NCBI RefSeq assembly: GCF_006715565.1
Contig: NZ_VFNL01000001.1
Coordinates: forward strand, 806,001-870,000
Reading direction: 5' to 3'
DNA length: 64,000 nt
Origin: Microbacterium sp. SLBN-154
GTDB taxonomy: Bacteria > Actinomycetota > Actinomycetes > Actinomycetales > Microbacteriaceae
In this document: positions 7,789 through 16,400 of the stretch, one piece after another
How the letters are laid out: the number at the start of each line of letters is the position of its first letter
How positions within the stretch are numbered: position 1 is the stretch's first letter
Notes under the pieces: model-generated
Databases searched by the model: none
What the model saw: only the letters and a program-made list of their open reading frames with translations
What the model was told of the DNA's origin: nothing
Translations under genes and position numbers: made by a program

Positions 7789-8919
7789 CTATCGCGAGCC
7801 CCAGTTCCAGGCCGGCCGGTCGAGCACTCCCTGCCCCGCGACCTGCGTGCCGCCGGTCCCGCTCTCCAGTCGATGGGTGAGCGCACCCGATCGCTCGAGC
7901 GCTCCGGCCAGACGTTCGGCGTGGGTGACGACGATCACCTGGGACTGAGCGGATGCCGCGGCGATGAGTTCGGCGAGGGGATCGAGCAGGTCGGGGTGCA
8001 GGCTCGCCTCCGGCTCGTTCAGCACGAGGAGGGGCGCCGGTCGCGCGGGGAGGAGCGCCGCGCACAGCAGCAGGTATCGCAGCGTGCCGTCCGAGAGCTC
8101 GCCGGCCGCGAGGGGACGGAGGAGTCCCGGCTGCCGCATCGTCAGGGCGAATCGACCGTCCGCCGCGTCGATCTGCACCCGGGCGCCCGGGAAGGCGCGT
8201 GCGACGGCGCCATCGAGATCCGCACCGAAGCCGGCATCGCGGATGGTCGCCCAGACCGCCGCGAGGTTCTCGCCGCCGTGCGCCAGGGTGTGCGAGCGCG
8301 TGCCGATCTGGGGCGCTCGGGCGGGGGCGTCGGCGTCGACGCGGAAGTGGTCGTAGAACCGCCAGCCGGCGAGGGTGCGTCGGAGCGTCAGGAGCTCGGG
8401 CCCGGTGTCGCCGTCGGCGAGGTCGGTGACGATGCTCTCCCACGGCGCGAGAGGCTGGGCGAGGGCCGTCCAGGAATCCTCGCGCACGCGCGTGGCCGCA
8501 CCCTTGCGGTCGATGAGCAGTGCGGCGGGCTTCGCAACCGGCCCCGCGAAGACCTGCTCGCGCTTGATCTCGGGGTCGCGGCTGAAGAGGTTCTGCGGAT
8601 CGGCCTGCGGGATGCCGAGGTCGACGAGGAAGCCGAGCTCGTCCGAGGCATACCCGAGCTTCACCGCGATCGGTTCGCGCCGCACGGTGCCCTGGGTGCC
8701 CCCCGACTCGGGGCCGGCCCACAGCAGGGAAGGAAGTCCGCCCTCGCGGGCGACCGCCGCGATGAGCGACCCCGTGGCGGACTGCGCAAGGAGGCGCATC
8801 GCCCGGTACAGGTTGGACTTGCCCGACCCGTTCGGACCGGTGATGACCGTCAGCGCGTCCAGCGGCAGCACCAGGTCGCGCAGCGACCGGTACCCGGCGA
8901 CGGCGAGGGTGGTGAGCAC
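7789..8919 (-). CDS. AAA family ATPase (RecF/SMC-like, OLD-type)
   Basis: A 376-residue P-loop ATPase that opens directly with a RecF-like strand-loop-strand. The Walker A motif is GPNGSGKS (28-35), and the late signature and Walker B region reads LSDGTLRYLLL followed by LLVLNEPEASLHPDLL, with the D-loop histidine typical of ABC/SMC-like ATPases. Such stand-alone proteins are often DNA-repair or defence-related, but no partner nuclease is adjacent. A CAGGAT hexamer six bases before the GTG start suggests its own leaderless promoter. It is downstream of, and separated by 12 bases from, the MerR gene. Confidence 0.8.
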   Translation of the reverse strand: MLTTLAVAGYRSLRDLVLPLDALTVITGPNGSGKSNLYRAMRLLAQSATGSLIAAVAREGGLPSLLWAGPESGGTQGTVRREPIAVKLGYASDELGFLVDLGIPQADPQNLFSRDPEIKREQVFAGPVAKPAALLIDRKGAATRVREDSWTALAQPLAPWESIVTDLADGDTGPELLTLRRTLAGWRFYDHFRVDADAPARAPQIGTRSHTLAHGGENLAAVWATIRDAGFGADLDGAVARAFPGARVQIDAADGRFALTMRQPGLLRPLAAGELSDGTLRYLLLCAALLPARPAPLLVLNEPEASLHPDLLDPLAELIAAASAQSQVIVVTHAERLAGALERSGALTHRLESGTGGTQVAGQGVLDRPAWNWGSR

Positions 8920-8925
8920 CCCGCC

Positions 8926-8931
8926 ATCCTG
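8926..8931 (-). promoter_or_regulatory. -10-like hexamer, leaderless
   Basis: On the minus strand CAGGAT ends six bases before GTG 8919. Confidence 0.3.
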
Positions 8932-9324
8932 TCAGGAGTGCCCGACGTCGTCGTGGCGGGCCTGCAGCTGGGCGACGAACTCTTCGGCTGCCGTGAGCTG
9001 CTGGGCGAGGCGGTCGCGGCGCTCGACCGCCTCGGCGGTCATCTCGGCGAGCCTGCCGCGCAGGTCTGCATCGGTCGCATCCCTCTCGAGGCCGTCGATG
9101 ACCGTCAGGAGCTCACCCATCTGTTCCAGGCTGTACCCCAGCGGCTTCATGCGACGGATCAGCAGCAGTCGGGACTCGTCGTCTGTCGTATAGAGACGGA
9201 ATCCGCCCTCGCTTCGCCCCGAGGGCGTGAGCAGTCCGATGTCGTCGTAGTGGCGCAGGGTGCGCAGCGAAAGGCCGGTCCGCTCGGCGAGCTCACCGAT
9301 CTGCATCGTCCCGTCGTCCGCCAT
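8932..9324 (-). CDS. MerR family transcriptional regulator
   Basis: A 130-residue regulator. The winged helix-turn-helix is at residues 7-55 (IGELAERTGLSLRTLRHYDDIGLL, then GFRLYTTDD), followed by the MerR dimerisation coiled coil to about residue 120. It has no cysteine at all, so thiol-based metal or redox sensing is excluded; the C-terminal sensor region is very short. It is transcribed away from a SulP transporter gene, with a near-perfect palindrome between them, so it probably controls that transporter and itself. Confidence 0.85.
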   Translation of the reverse strand: MADDGTMQIGELAERTGLSLRTLRHYDDIGLLTPSGRSEGGFRLYTTDDESRLLLIRRMKPLGYSLEQMGELLTVIDGLERDATDADLRGRLAEMTAEAVERRDRLAQQLTAAEEFVAQLQARHDDVGHS

Positions 9325-9344
9325 CGCGCCGATTTCCCTCCAAA

Positions 9345-9361
9345 CCTCACGTTACGTTAGG
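9345..9361. promoter_or_regulatory. Palindromic MerR operator between merR and sulP genes
   Basis: CCTCACGTTACGTTAGG is a 17-base near-palindrome (CCTnACGTnACGTnAGG) in the 83-base divergent intergenic region. MerR proteins typically bind such dyads within the promoter spacer. It lies 20 bases from the merR start and 46 from the sulP start. Confidence 0.7.
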
Positions 9362-9407
9362 GTTGCCCGGTCCGGGTCGCCGGACCCCGCCGCCCCGAAG
9401 GAGCTCC

Positions 9408-10931
9408 GTGACCGCTGTCGTGCCCCGTGAGGACCCTCGAGCTCGGTATCGGATCGAACCCACCGTAGGCCAAGCGCTGCGCAGCCCCCGGATCCTCACC
9501 CGCGAGGTGCTGGCGGGGCTCGTCGTGGCCATCGCGCTGATCCCCGAGGCTATTGCGTTCTCCATCATCGCCGGCGTGGACCCCCGTCTCGGGCTGTTCT
9601 CGTCGTTCGTGATGGCGGTGGCGATCGCGTTCCTCGGTGGTCGCCCGGCGATGATCACCGCGGCCACCGGCGCGATCGCCCTCGTCATCGCGCCGGTCGC
9701 GCGAGAGTACGGCGTCGACTACCTCATCGCCACCGTGATCCTGGGCGGATTGATTCAGGTCGTGTTCGCCGCGCTGGGGGTGGCGAAGCTGATGAGATTC
9801 ATCCCGCGCAGCGTCATGGTCGGATTCGTCAACGCCCTCGCCATCCTCATCTTCACCGCCCAGTTCCCGCAGCTGTTCGGCGTCGACATCCCTTGGCTGG
9901 TCTGGCCGCTCGTCGCCGCGGGGCTAATCATCATGTACCTGCTGCCGCGGTTCACCAAGGTCGTGCCCTCGCCGCTGGTCGCGATCGTGGTGCTGACCGC
10001 TGTCGTCCTCAGCTTCGGCGTCGCCGTGCCCACGGTCGGCGATCAGGGCGACCTGCCGGAGTCGCTGCCGCAGCTCCTCATCCCGAACGTCCCGTTCACC
10101 CTCGAGACCCTCTGGATCATCGCGCCCTACGCGGTGGCGATGGCGGTCGTAGGACTTCTCGAATCGCTGATGACGGCGAAGCTCGTCGACGACATCACCG
10201 ACACCCACTCCCGCAAGACCCGCGAAGCCTTCGGTCAGGGCGGCGCGAACATCCTCTCCGGCATCTTCGGCGGGATGGGCGGCTGCGCGATGATCGGGCA
10301 GACGATGATCAACGTCAAGGCCTCCGGTGCGCGGACGCGCATCTCCACCTTCCTCGCCGGGGTCTTCCTCCTGGTGCTGGTCCTGGTCCTCGGTGATGTG
10401 GTCGCCGTCATCCCCATGGCGGCACTCGTGGCGGTGATGATCGTCGTCTCGGTGGCCACCTTCGACTGGCACAGTGTGCGCCTGTCGACGCTCAGGCGCA
10501 TGCCGAAGAGCGAGACGCTCGTGATGGTCGTGACGGTCGCGATCACCGTCTGGACGCACAACCTCGCCATCGGGGTGGGGGCTGGGGTCATTGCGGCGAT
10601 GGTTCTCTTCGCCCGGCGCGTCGCACACTTCGTGACGGTGACCCGAGAGGTCGACGAAGCTGCGGGGACGGTGCGGTACACCGTCGACGGCGAGCTCTTC
10701 TTCGCCTCGAGCAACGACCTCACGACGCAGTTCGAATACTCCCGCGATCCCGACACCGTGACGATCGACATGTCGCGTTCGCACGTGTGGGATGCCTCGA
10801 CGGTCGCAGCGCTCGACGCCATCCAGACCAAGTACACCCGCCTGGGCAAAGCCGTGATGTTCGAGGGTATGAACGCCGCCACCACGCAGTTCCATGATCG
10901 CCTGAGCGGCGGCCTCGGCTCCGGGCACTGA
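9408..10931 (+). CDS. SulP family inorganic anion transporter with STAS domain
   Basis: A 507-residue transporter with 11-12 hydrophobic segments, including AGLVVAIALIPEAIAFSIIAGV, ATGAIALVIAPVA and NILSGIFGGMGGCAMIGQTMINVKASG (typical SulP helix 8 region). A C-terminal STAS domain follows (about 410-505, with VTIDMSRSHVWDASTVAALD). SulP proteins carry sulfate, bicarbonate or carboxylates; the substrate is not determinable here. AAGGAG at 9398-9403 selects GTG 9408 over an upstream in-frame codon at 9363. It is divergent from, and probably regulated by, the MerR protein. Confidence 0.85.
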   Translation: MTAVVPREDPRARYRIEPTVGQALRSPRILTREVLAGLVVAIALIPEAIAFSIIAGVDPRLGLFSSFVMAVAIAFLGGRPAMITAATGAIALVIAPVAREYGVDYLIATVILGGLIQVVFAALGVAKLMRFIPRSVMVGFVNALAILIFTAQFPQLFGVDIPWLVWPLVAAGLIIMYLLPRFTKVVPSPLVAIVVLTAVVLSFGVAVPTVGDQGDLPESLPQLLIPNVPFTLETLWIIAPYAVAMAVVGLLESLMTAKLVDDITDTHSRKTREAFGQGGANILSGIFGGMGGCAMIGQTMINVKASGARTRISTFLAGVFLLVLVLVLGDVVAVIPMAALVAVMIVVSVATFDWHSVRLSTLRRMPKSETLVMVVTVAITVWTHNLAIGVGAGVIAAMVLFARRVAHFVTVTREVDEAAGTVRYTVDGELFFASSNDLTTQFEYSRDPDTVTIDMSRSHVWDASTVAALDAIQTKYTRLGKAVMFEGMNAATTQFHDRLSGGLGSGH

Positions 10932-10938
10932 CCGGGGC

Positions 10939-11709
10939 TCAGGAGTCCCGCAGCCGATCCGAGAGCACCTTCGCGCCCGCCGACGACGCGAACCCGCCGT
11001 CGACCGGGATCTCCGCGCCTGTGACGTAGGCCGCGGCATCCGACAGCAGGAACGCCACCATCTCGGCGACCTCCTCGGCCTCACCGGTGCGTTCGAGCGG
11101 CGTGAGAGCGAGCTGCGCCTCGCGCATCGCGGCGGGCGCGCTCGCCGTCATCGGCGTCTCGATGAACCCGGGATGCACGGCGTTGACGCGGATCCCACGC
11201 GGCCCGAGCTCGGTCGCCGCGGCATGCGTGAGGCCGCGGAGGGCCCACTTCGACGTCGTGTAGGCGACGGGGTAGTGCCCGCTCACGGCCGCGATCGAGC
11301 CGACGTTCACGATCGACGATCCGCGCACCATGAGAGGCGCGAGCGCCTGGATGCCGAGCATCGCTCCGGTCACGTTCACCGCGAGCACGCGGTCCCAGTC
11401 GGCGCGGGCCACCTCGCCGAGACGCGCGCGATGGGTGATGCCGGCGTTGTTGACGAGGCCCCGCACGGGTGGGCCGCCGGCGAGCTCGGCCGCGAGCGCA
11501 CCCCAGGCGCTCTCGTCGGCGACGTCGAGCGTCCGGTAGGTCGCCTCCGAGCCCTCGAGTGCCGGAGCGGTGTCGGCGACATCCGTCGCGATCACCCGCG
11601 CTCCCGCGCTCGCGAGAACCAGCGCCTCAGCTGCGCCCTGCCCGCCCGCGGCGCCGGTCACGACCACCACCTGGCCGGCGAGGTCCGGATGACGCCCGCT
11701 CGGCGTCAT
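10939..11709 (-). CDS. SDR family oxidoreductase
   Basis: A 256-residue classical short-chain dehydrogenase. Its features are the cofactor loop TGAAGGQG (18-25), Asp43 after strand 2 (suggesting NAD preference), NNAG (87-90), and the catalytic triad Ser138, Tyr150 and Lys154 in the YxxxK motif. The C-terminal VTGAEIPVDGGF is the usual family end. It resembles 3-oxoacyl-ACP reductase and hydroxysteroid dehydrogenase subgroups. The start lies three bases after the stop of the POT transporter gene without its own ribosome binding site, so translation is probably coupled. Confidence 0.85.
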   Translation of the reverse strand: MTPSGRHPDLAGQVVVVTGAAGGQGAAEALVLASAGARVIATDVADTAPALEGSEATYRTLDVADESAWGALAAELAGGPPVRGLVNNAGITHRARLGEVARADWDRVLAVNVTGAMLGIQALAPLMVRGSSIVNVGSIAAVSGHYPVAYTTSKWALRGLTHAAATELGPRGIRVNAVHPGFIETPMTASAPAAMREAQLALTPLERTGEAEEVAEMVAFLLSDAAAYVTGAEIPVDGGFASSAGAKVLSDRLRDS

Positions 11710-11712
11710 CCG

Positions 11713-13257
11713 CTACTTCACGCCCTTCATCAGCGCCAGCACGGGCTTGACCGACACCAGCAGCCCGACGCCCACGATGATCGCCAGCCCGCCGAGGATG
11801 GCGAAGTACGGACCTTCGTTGTCCACGTCGAAGAACTGGGCGAGCCAGCCCGAGATGGAGGTGCCGAGCGCGACCGAGAGGAAGAACAGCGCCACCATCT
11901 GGGTGTGGAACATCTCGGGGGCGAGCTTGGTGGTCACCGACAGGCCGACGGGGGAGACCAGCAGCTCGGCGACGGTGAAGACGAACAGGATGCCCACGAG
12001 CGCGAGGAGCGGAGTGGAATTCGGCCCGCCGCCGGCGAACGGCAGGAAGAGCAGGAAGGCGACCCCCATGATCATCGTGCCGATCGCGAACTTCACCGGC
12101 GTCGACGGCTGGCGGGTGCCGAGCTTGAGCCACAGGGTCGCGAAGACGCCCGAGAGGATGATGATGAAGATCGGGTTGATCGACTGCACCCATGACACCG
12201 GCATCGTCCAGCCGAAGATGTCGCGGTTCAGCTTCTGGTCGGAGTAGATCGTCACCACGGTGAACTGCTGCTGGTACAGCGACCAGAACGCGACGCTGGT
12301 GATGAACAGCGGCAGGAATCCCCAGACGCGTGAGCGCTCGGTCGAGGTGATGCGGCGGCTGGAGAGGATGACGAAGAAGTAGGCGATCGTCGCGGCGAGG
12401 GTCACCACGATGACGACCAGCGAGAGGTTGTCGACGGTGATGACGCCGAGGAGGACCATCGCGACGATCAGGCCGAGCCCGGCGGCGCCGATGCCGAGGA
12501 AGAGGCCGTACCGGTGGCGCGGGAGCGGGTTCGGCACGATGCTCGCCTCGGGTGGGAGCTGCTTGCGGCCGAAGGAGTATTGGATGAGCCCCAGCGCCAT
12601 GCCGACCGCGGCGAGACCGAAGCCCCAGTGGAACCCCATCGTGGTCTGGAGCAGACCGGTGAGGAGCGGACCGAAGAAGGCGCCGAGATTGATGCCGAGG
12701 TAGAACAGCGAGAACCCGGCGTCGCGGCGCGGGTCATCGGCGGTGTACAGGGTGCCCACCACCGAGGTGGCGTTGGCTTTCAGTCCGCCCGATCCGAGCG
12801 CGACGAGGATGAGGCCGACGGTGACTCCGAGGAACCCCGGGAGAAGGGCCAGGGCGATGTGCCCCGCCATGATGACGATGGCGCTGTAGAACAGCACCCG
12901 CTCCGAGCCGAGGATGCGGTCGGCGATCCAGGCGCCGAGGATCGTGGAGAGGTAGACCGATCCGCCGTAGGCGCCGACGATGCCCGCCGCGACGGTCTCG
13001 GGAAGGCCGAGGCCCCCCTGCGTCGTGGAGTAGTAGAGGTAGATGAGCAAGATGCCCTGCATGCCGTAGAAGCTGAACCGCTCCCACATCTCCACGCCGA
13101 ACACGTGGGCGAGCGCCCACGGCTGGCCGAAGAACCGGGTGTCGTGGTCGCCCTCGCCCCGCCCGAACGGTCTCTCGGTCGTGCCGGCGGCTGTGGCGCC
13201 CGTCGGGGGTCCGACCGGCACCTGCTCCGGTGCCCGGTCGCGGTCGTCGCTGTCCAT
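11713..13257 (-). CDS. POT family proton-coupled oligopeptide transporter
   Basis: A 514-residue transporter of 12 or more helices. The proton-coupling motif EMWERFSFYGMQGIL (ExxERFxYY class) is in helix 1. FYLGINLGAFFGPLL matches the PTR2 signature and FITSVAFWSLYQQQFTVV the later Trp-containing segment. Members import di- and tripeptides or related compounds. A TATCGT hexamer six bases before ATG 13257 predicts a leaderless mRNA. Confidence 0.9.
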   Translation of the reverse strand: MDSDDRDRAPEQVPVGPPTGATAAGTTERPFGRGEGDHDTRFFGQPWALAHVFGVEMWERFSFYGMQGILLIYLYYSTTQGGLGLPETVAAGIVGAYGGSVYLSTILGAWIADRILGSERVLFYSAIVIMAGHIALALLPGFLGVTVGLILVALGSGGLKANATSVVGTLYTADDPRRDAGFSLFYLGINLGAFFGPLLTGLLQTTMGFHWGFGLAAVGMALGLIQYSFGRKQLPPEASIVPNPLPRHRYGLFLGIGAAGLGLIVAMVLLGVITVDNLSLVVIVVTLAATIAYFFVILSSRRITSTERSRVWGFLPLFITSVAFWSLYQQQFTVVTIYSDQKLNRDIFGWTMPVSWVQSINPIFIIILSGVFATLWLKLGTRQPSTPVKFAIGTMIMGVAFLLFLPFAGGGPNSTPLLALVGILFVFTVAELLVSPVGLSVTTKLAPEMFHTQMVALFFLSVALGTSISGWLAQFFDVDNEGPYFAILGGLAIIVGVGLLVSVKPVLALMKGVK

Positions 13258-13263
13258 GCGATG

Positions 13264-13269
13264 ACGATA
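13264..13269 (-). promoter_or_regulatory. -10 hexamer of the POT transporter gene, leaderless
   Basis: TATCGT on the minus strand ends six bases before ATG 13257. Confidence 0.5.
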
Positions 13270-13377
13270 CGCCCGCGGGGCGCGGCCGCGCAGGCCATTT
13301 CGCCGCCGCGAGGAAACCCGGCTGAGCCGCGTACATCCGAGTGAGAAACGTCCTCGCCCCGGCGGTTGGTACTCGTT

Positions 13378-14838
13378 TCAGCGGGTGACGCGCTCGTGCT
13401 CGGGCAGCGCGGGGTGCCGTTCGCGGGCGTCGTGGCGACGCGGGATGAAGAGGGCGACGACGAGCGCGATCACCGCTGCCGCCCCGCCGAGGATGAAGGA
13501 CATCTGGAAGGCCGCGCCGGTCGGCACGTCGACGCCCTGGTACGGCGTGACGTAGGTGGCGAGCACCACCCCGATGACGGCGGCGGCGGTGCTCGTGCCG
13601 AGCGAGCGGAAGAGGGCGTTGAGGCCGTTCGAGGCGCCCGTCTCGGACTGCGGCACCGAGCGCATGATGAGCATGGGCATCGCAGCGTACCCGAAGCCGA
13701 TCCCGACCCCGATGAGGATGTTCGCGACGAGGATCTCCCACACCTCGCGGGAGAACAGCAGCGTGTAGCCGTAGGCGACGATGAGGGCGAAGGCGCCGAG
13801 GATGAGCAGCAGCCGCGGGCCGAAGAGGCGGGCCAAGCGCCCGGAGAACGGCGAGAGGAGCATCATCATCAGACCGGCCGGCATGACCACGAGGCTCGCG
13901 GCGATGAGCGAGAGGCCGAAGCCGCCGGTGGCGACGGGAAGCTCGAGCATCTGCGGGTAGACCACGTTGGAGGCGAACAGCGAGAAGCCCATCGCGATCG
14001 AGGCGATGTTGGTCAGCAGCACCGGGCGGCGCGCGGCGACCCGCAGGTCGAGGAGCGGCTCGCTGATCCGCAGCTCGTACCAGCCCCACGCCACCAGGAT
14101 GGCAAGCCCCCCGAGACCGAGCGCGAGGACGGCCGGGGAACCCCAGCCCCACTCGTTGCCGCGGGAGATCGCCAGCAGCACGCCCAGGAGTCCGATCGAC
14201 ATGCCCGCTGCGCCGACGTAGTCGAAGCGCCCGGCGGTGCGCAGCGTGCTCACCGGCACGATCCACAGCACCAGGACGAAGACGACGACGCCGAGGCCCG
14301 CCGACATCCAGAACAGGACGTGCCAGTCGCTGCGCTCGGTGATGAGCGCGCTGATCGGCAGGCCGAGCGCGCCGCCGACGCCGAGCGTCGCGCTGATGAG
14401 CGCGATGGCGGTGTCGACGCGGTTCTCGTGGAGCACGTCGCGGAGGATCGAGATGCCGAGCGGGACGACACCGGTCACCGCTCCCTGCAGGGCGCGCCCG
14501 ACGATCACCCCCACGATCCCCGGCGAGAGCGCGGCGATGACCGAACCGATCACGAGCAGGGTGAGGAGCACCAGCACGATGCGGCGCTTGCCGTACATGT
14601 CGCCCAAGCGCCCCGCCACGGGGGTGCTGATCGCGGCGGCGAGGAGGGTCGCTGTCACCACCCAGGCGGTGTCTTCGCGGCTGGCGTCCAAGAGCTCGGG
14701 GAGCTTCGACTGGATGGGCACCACGAGGGTGAACATGAAGGATGACGCCAGGCCCGCCACGGCCAGCACGGCGACGATCGCACCCTGTCGAGGCTTTCGG
14801 CTGAGGCTCTTCCGGGTGTCCTCAGCTCGATCTCGCAC
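13378..14838 (-). CDS. MFS exporter, DHA2-like (14 helices)
   Basis: A 486-residue major facilitator with motif A at GRLGDMYGKRRIV and motif C-like glycines at LGVGGALGLPISALI. About 14 hydrophobic segments are visible, and the tail is Arg/His-rich and cytoplasmic. Probably a multidrug or metabolite exporter. The GTG start is six bases after TAGGCT, so the transcript is probably leaderless. It faces the DUF3237 gene across a 118-base divergent region. Confidence 0.85.
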   Translation of the reverse strand: MRDRAEDTRKSLSRKPRQGAIVAVLAVAGLASSFMFTLVVPIQSKLPELLDASREDTAWVVTATLLAAAISTPVAGRLGDMYGKRRIVLVLLTLLVIGSVIAALSPGIVGVIVGRALQGAVTGVVPLGISILRDVLHENRVDTAIALISATLGVGGALGLPISALITERSDWHVLFWMSAGLGVVVFVLVLWIVPVSTLRTAGRFDYVGAAGMSIGLLGVLLAISRGNEWGWGSPAVLALGLGGLAILVAWGWYELRISEPLLDLRVAARRPVLLTNIASIAMGFSLFASNVVYPQMLELPVATGGFGLSLIAASLVVMPAGLMMMLLSPFSGRLARLFGPRLLLILGAFALIVAYGYTLLFSREVWEILVANILIGVGIGFGYAAMPMLIMRSVPQSETGASNGLNALFRSLGTSTAAAVIGVVLATYVTPYQGVDVPTGAAFQMSFILGGAAAVIALVVALFIPRRHDARERHPALPEHERVTR

Positions 14839-14844
14839 CGAGCC

Positions 14845-14850
14845 AGCCTA
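14845..14850 (-). promoter_or_regulatory. -10 hexamer of the MFS gene, leaderless
   Basis: TAGGCT on the minus strand ends six bases before GTG 14838. Confidence 0.5.
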
Positions 14851-14920
14851 CTCCCGCTCGACATCACCGGCGCTCGCTTGGTGAACAATCGTGCGCTGAA
14901 CGAACATCCCAGAGGAAGGA

Positions 14921-14949
14921 TTGGCTTGCCCCGGGCGAGGTGCCATGCT
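14921..14949 (+). promoter_or_regulatory. Promoter of the DUF3237 gene
   Basis: TTGGCT (14921-14926) and CATGCT (14944-14949) are 17 bases apart, and ATG 14957 follows the -10 element by seven bases. This supports a leaderless transcript starting at 14957 rather than the upstream in-frame ATG at 14945. Confidence 0.45.
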
Positions 14950-14956
14950 CGATCCG

Positions 14957-15418
14957 ATGAACCCGCCCCTCGAGCTACGTCTCCTCGCACGGCTGCGCGT
15001 GCCCGTCGAGGCCTCCGTCCTCGCCGGCGCCGTGACGGGAGGCGAGCGGCGCATCATCCCGATCGGCACCGGCGCCGTGTCGGGCCCCGTCCTCTTCGGC
15101 GAGGTGCTGCCGCTCGGCGCGGATTGGAACCTGCGCCGCCCCGACGGCACCGAGACCGTGTCGGCCCGCTACCTGCTGCGCCTCACCGACGGCACGGTCC
15201 TCTCGGTGCGGAACGAGGGTGTTCTCACCCCCGGCCCGGCGGGGCCCGAGGGCATCACAGCCCTGCAGATCGAGGCGCCGGTCGGCTCGCCGTGGGCATG
15301 GCTGAACGACGCCGTCCTCGTCGGCAGCCTCTCGGTCATCTTCGACGGCGAGGCCGTCGCCGGGGTGTCGCTGGAGTACTGGAGCACCCATCGACGGGGA
15401 GAAGAACCGCGCGAGTAG
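14957..15418 (+). CDS. DUF3237 domain-containing protein
   Basis: A 153-residue protein made almost entirely of the DUF3237 beta-barrel. The starting strand is LELRLLARLRVPVEA; GERRIIPIGTGAVSGPV and LPLGADWNLRRPDGT are the recognisable family blocks. The role of the family is unknown; members often sit beside catabolic or acyltransferase genes. The start was chosen from promoter spacing. The next gene, a GNAT protein, begins nine bases after the stop. Confidence 0.75.
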   Translation: MNPPLELRLLARLRVPVEASVLAGAVTGGERRIIPIGTGAVSGPVLFGEVLPLGADWNLRRPDGTETVSARYLLRLTDGTVLSVRNEGVLTPGPAGPEGITALQIEAPVGSPWAWLNDAVLVGSLSVIFDGEAVAGVSLEYWSTHRRGEEPRE

Positions 15419-15421
15419 GGT
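15416..15421 (+). promoter_or_regulatory. -10 hexamer of the GNAT gene, leaderless
   Basis: TAGGGT overlaps the stop codon of the DUF3237 gene and ends six bases before ATG 15428. Confidence 0.45.
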
Positions 15422-15427
15422 GAGGCC

Positions 15428-16147
15428 ATGGCCGAGGCATCCGTTCCCACTCCGCCCGGAATCGCCCTTCGCCCGCTCGACACGGTGGAGGCCGTCCACA
15501 CCGCCTCGGCGGTGCTCTCCGACGTGTGGGGCGGTGACCGGTCGGGCATGCCGCCGAACCTCCTGCGCGCGCTCGCCCACACCGGCAACTACGCCATGGG
15601 CCTCTACGCCGACGAGCACATGGTCGGCGCGTCCGTCGCCTTCTTCGCTGCGCCCGCCGCCCGCTCGATGCACTCGCACATCACCGGCGTCCTGCCCGGC
15701 CATCAGAGTCAGGGCCTCGGGCGGATCCTGAAGCAGCATCAGCGCGAGTGGGCGCTCGCACGCGACGTCGGCCACATCACCTGGACCTTCGACCCCCTCG
15801 TCGCGCGAAACGCCCACTTCAACCTCCAGGTGCTCGGCACGCGGGTGACGGATTACCTGGTGAACCACTACGGCGCGATGGACGACGGGGTCAACCGGGG
15901 CGACGAGACCGATCGGATCCTGGTGTCGTGGGCGCTCGCGGCGCCACCGGTGCCGACACCCACCGACGACCGGGTTGTCGCCGAGGTGCCGGTCCCGCCC
16001 GACATCGCCGCCATCCGTCGCGACACCCCAGCTGAGGCGGCCGCATGGCGGCGGCACGTGCGGGCGGCGCTCGTCTCGCACCTCGCGGACGGCCTCGTGA
16101 TCGGCGGATTCGACGCGCCGCGCGGTTACCTGCTGGTCAGGCCGTGA
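15428..16147 (+). CDS. GNAT superfamily acetyl/succinyltransferase (COG3375-like)
   Basis: A 239-residue protein. The acyl-CoA binding motif region GVLPGHQSQGLGRILKQHQREWA (Q/R-x-x-G-x-G/A class) is preceded by strand VGASVAFFA. The following WTFDPLVARNAHFNLQVLGTRVTDYLVNHYG is characteristic of a subfamily often found next to N-succinylamino-acid racemases. Such a racemase-like gene begins 254 bases downstream on the same strand. A role as amino-acid N-succinyltransferase in D- to L-amino-acid conversion is therefore plausible, but inferred. Confidence 0.75.
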   Translation: MAEASVPTPPGIALRPLDTVEAVHTASAVLSDVWGGDRSGMPPNLLRALAHTGNYAMGLYADEHMVGASVAFFAAPAARSMHSHITGVLPGHQSQGLGRILKQHQREWALARDVGHITWTFDPLVARNAHFNLQVLGTRVTDYLVNHYGAMDDGVNRGDETDRILVSWALAAPPVPTPTDDRVVAEVPVPPDIAAIRRDTPAEAAAWRRHVRAALVSHLADGLVIGGFDAPRGYLLVRP

Positions 16148-16182
16148 TGTTCGCGTATCAGCAGGCCGCGTGGTGACTCTCT

Positions 16183-16209
16183 TCTGGTGACGCGGGGGGC
16201 GTCACCAGA
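16183..16209 (+). promoter_or_regulatory. Perfect 11-bp inverted repeat (hairpin or operator)
   Basis: TCTGGTGACGC and GCGTCACCAGA pair perfectly around a GGGGG loop. There is no T-run after it, so it is not a standard terminator. It ends four bases before the ribosome binding site of a tiny gene, which suggests a 5'-UTR structure or a dimeric repressor site. Confidence 0.6.
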
Positions 16210-16223
16210 CAGGGGAGTCCGAC

Positions 16224-16379
16224 ATGAATCTGCGTACCGCACTGTTTCCGACCACCGCTCCGTTCCCGCCCACCGCAGACGGCGCAGCGCGCCGCCTCAC
16301 CGCCCGCATGGCGCGGCGTCTTCGCCCGCGCCGCGCGCGGTCGACCTTCCGTCCGCTCATCGCCCCGCGCGCCGTCTGA
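16224..16379 (+). CDS. Possible 51-residue arginine-rich small protein
   Basis: An ATG preceded by GGGGAG at 16213-16218 opens a 51-codon frame. Its product starts MNLRTALFPTTAPF and continues into a stretch with 13 arginines among the last 30 residues, ending at TGA 16377. No family is recognised. It sits alone between a strong hairpin and the leaderless promoter of the racemase-like gene. It may be a basic small protein, a leader peptide or chance; coding cannot be proven from composition because the third-position bias is weak. Confidence 0.35.
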   Translation: MNLRTALFPTTAPFPPTADGAARRLTARMARRLRPRRARSTFRPLIAPRAV

Positions 16380-16388
16380 GACCGGGCG

Positions 16389-16394
16389 TACGCT
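16389..16394 (+). promoter_or_regulatory. -10 hexamer of the racemase-like gene, leaderless
   Basis: TACGCT ends six bases before ATG 16401. Confidence 0.5.
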
Positions 16395-16400
16395 GAGCGC

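Noticed and set aside
8932..9324. Metal- or redox-sensing MerR protein (CueR/SoxR type)
   Set aside because: The protein contains no cysteine.
16148..16223. Rho-independent terminator after the GNAT gene
   Set aside because: The hairpin at 16183-16209 is strong but is followed by AGACAGGGGAG, not by a T-run, and by a ribosome binding site.
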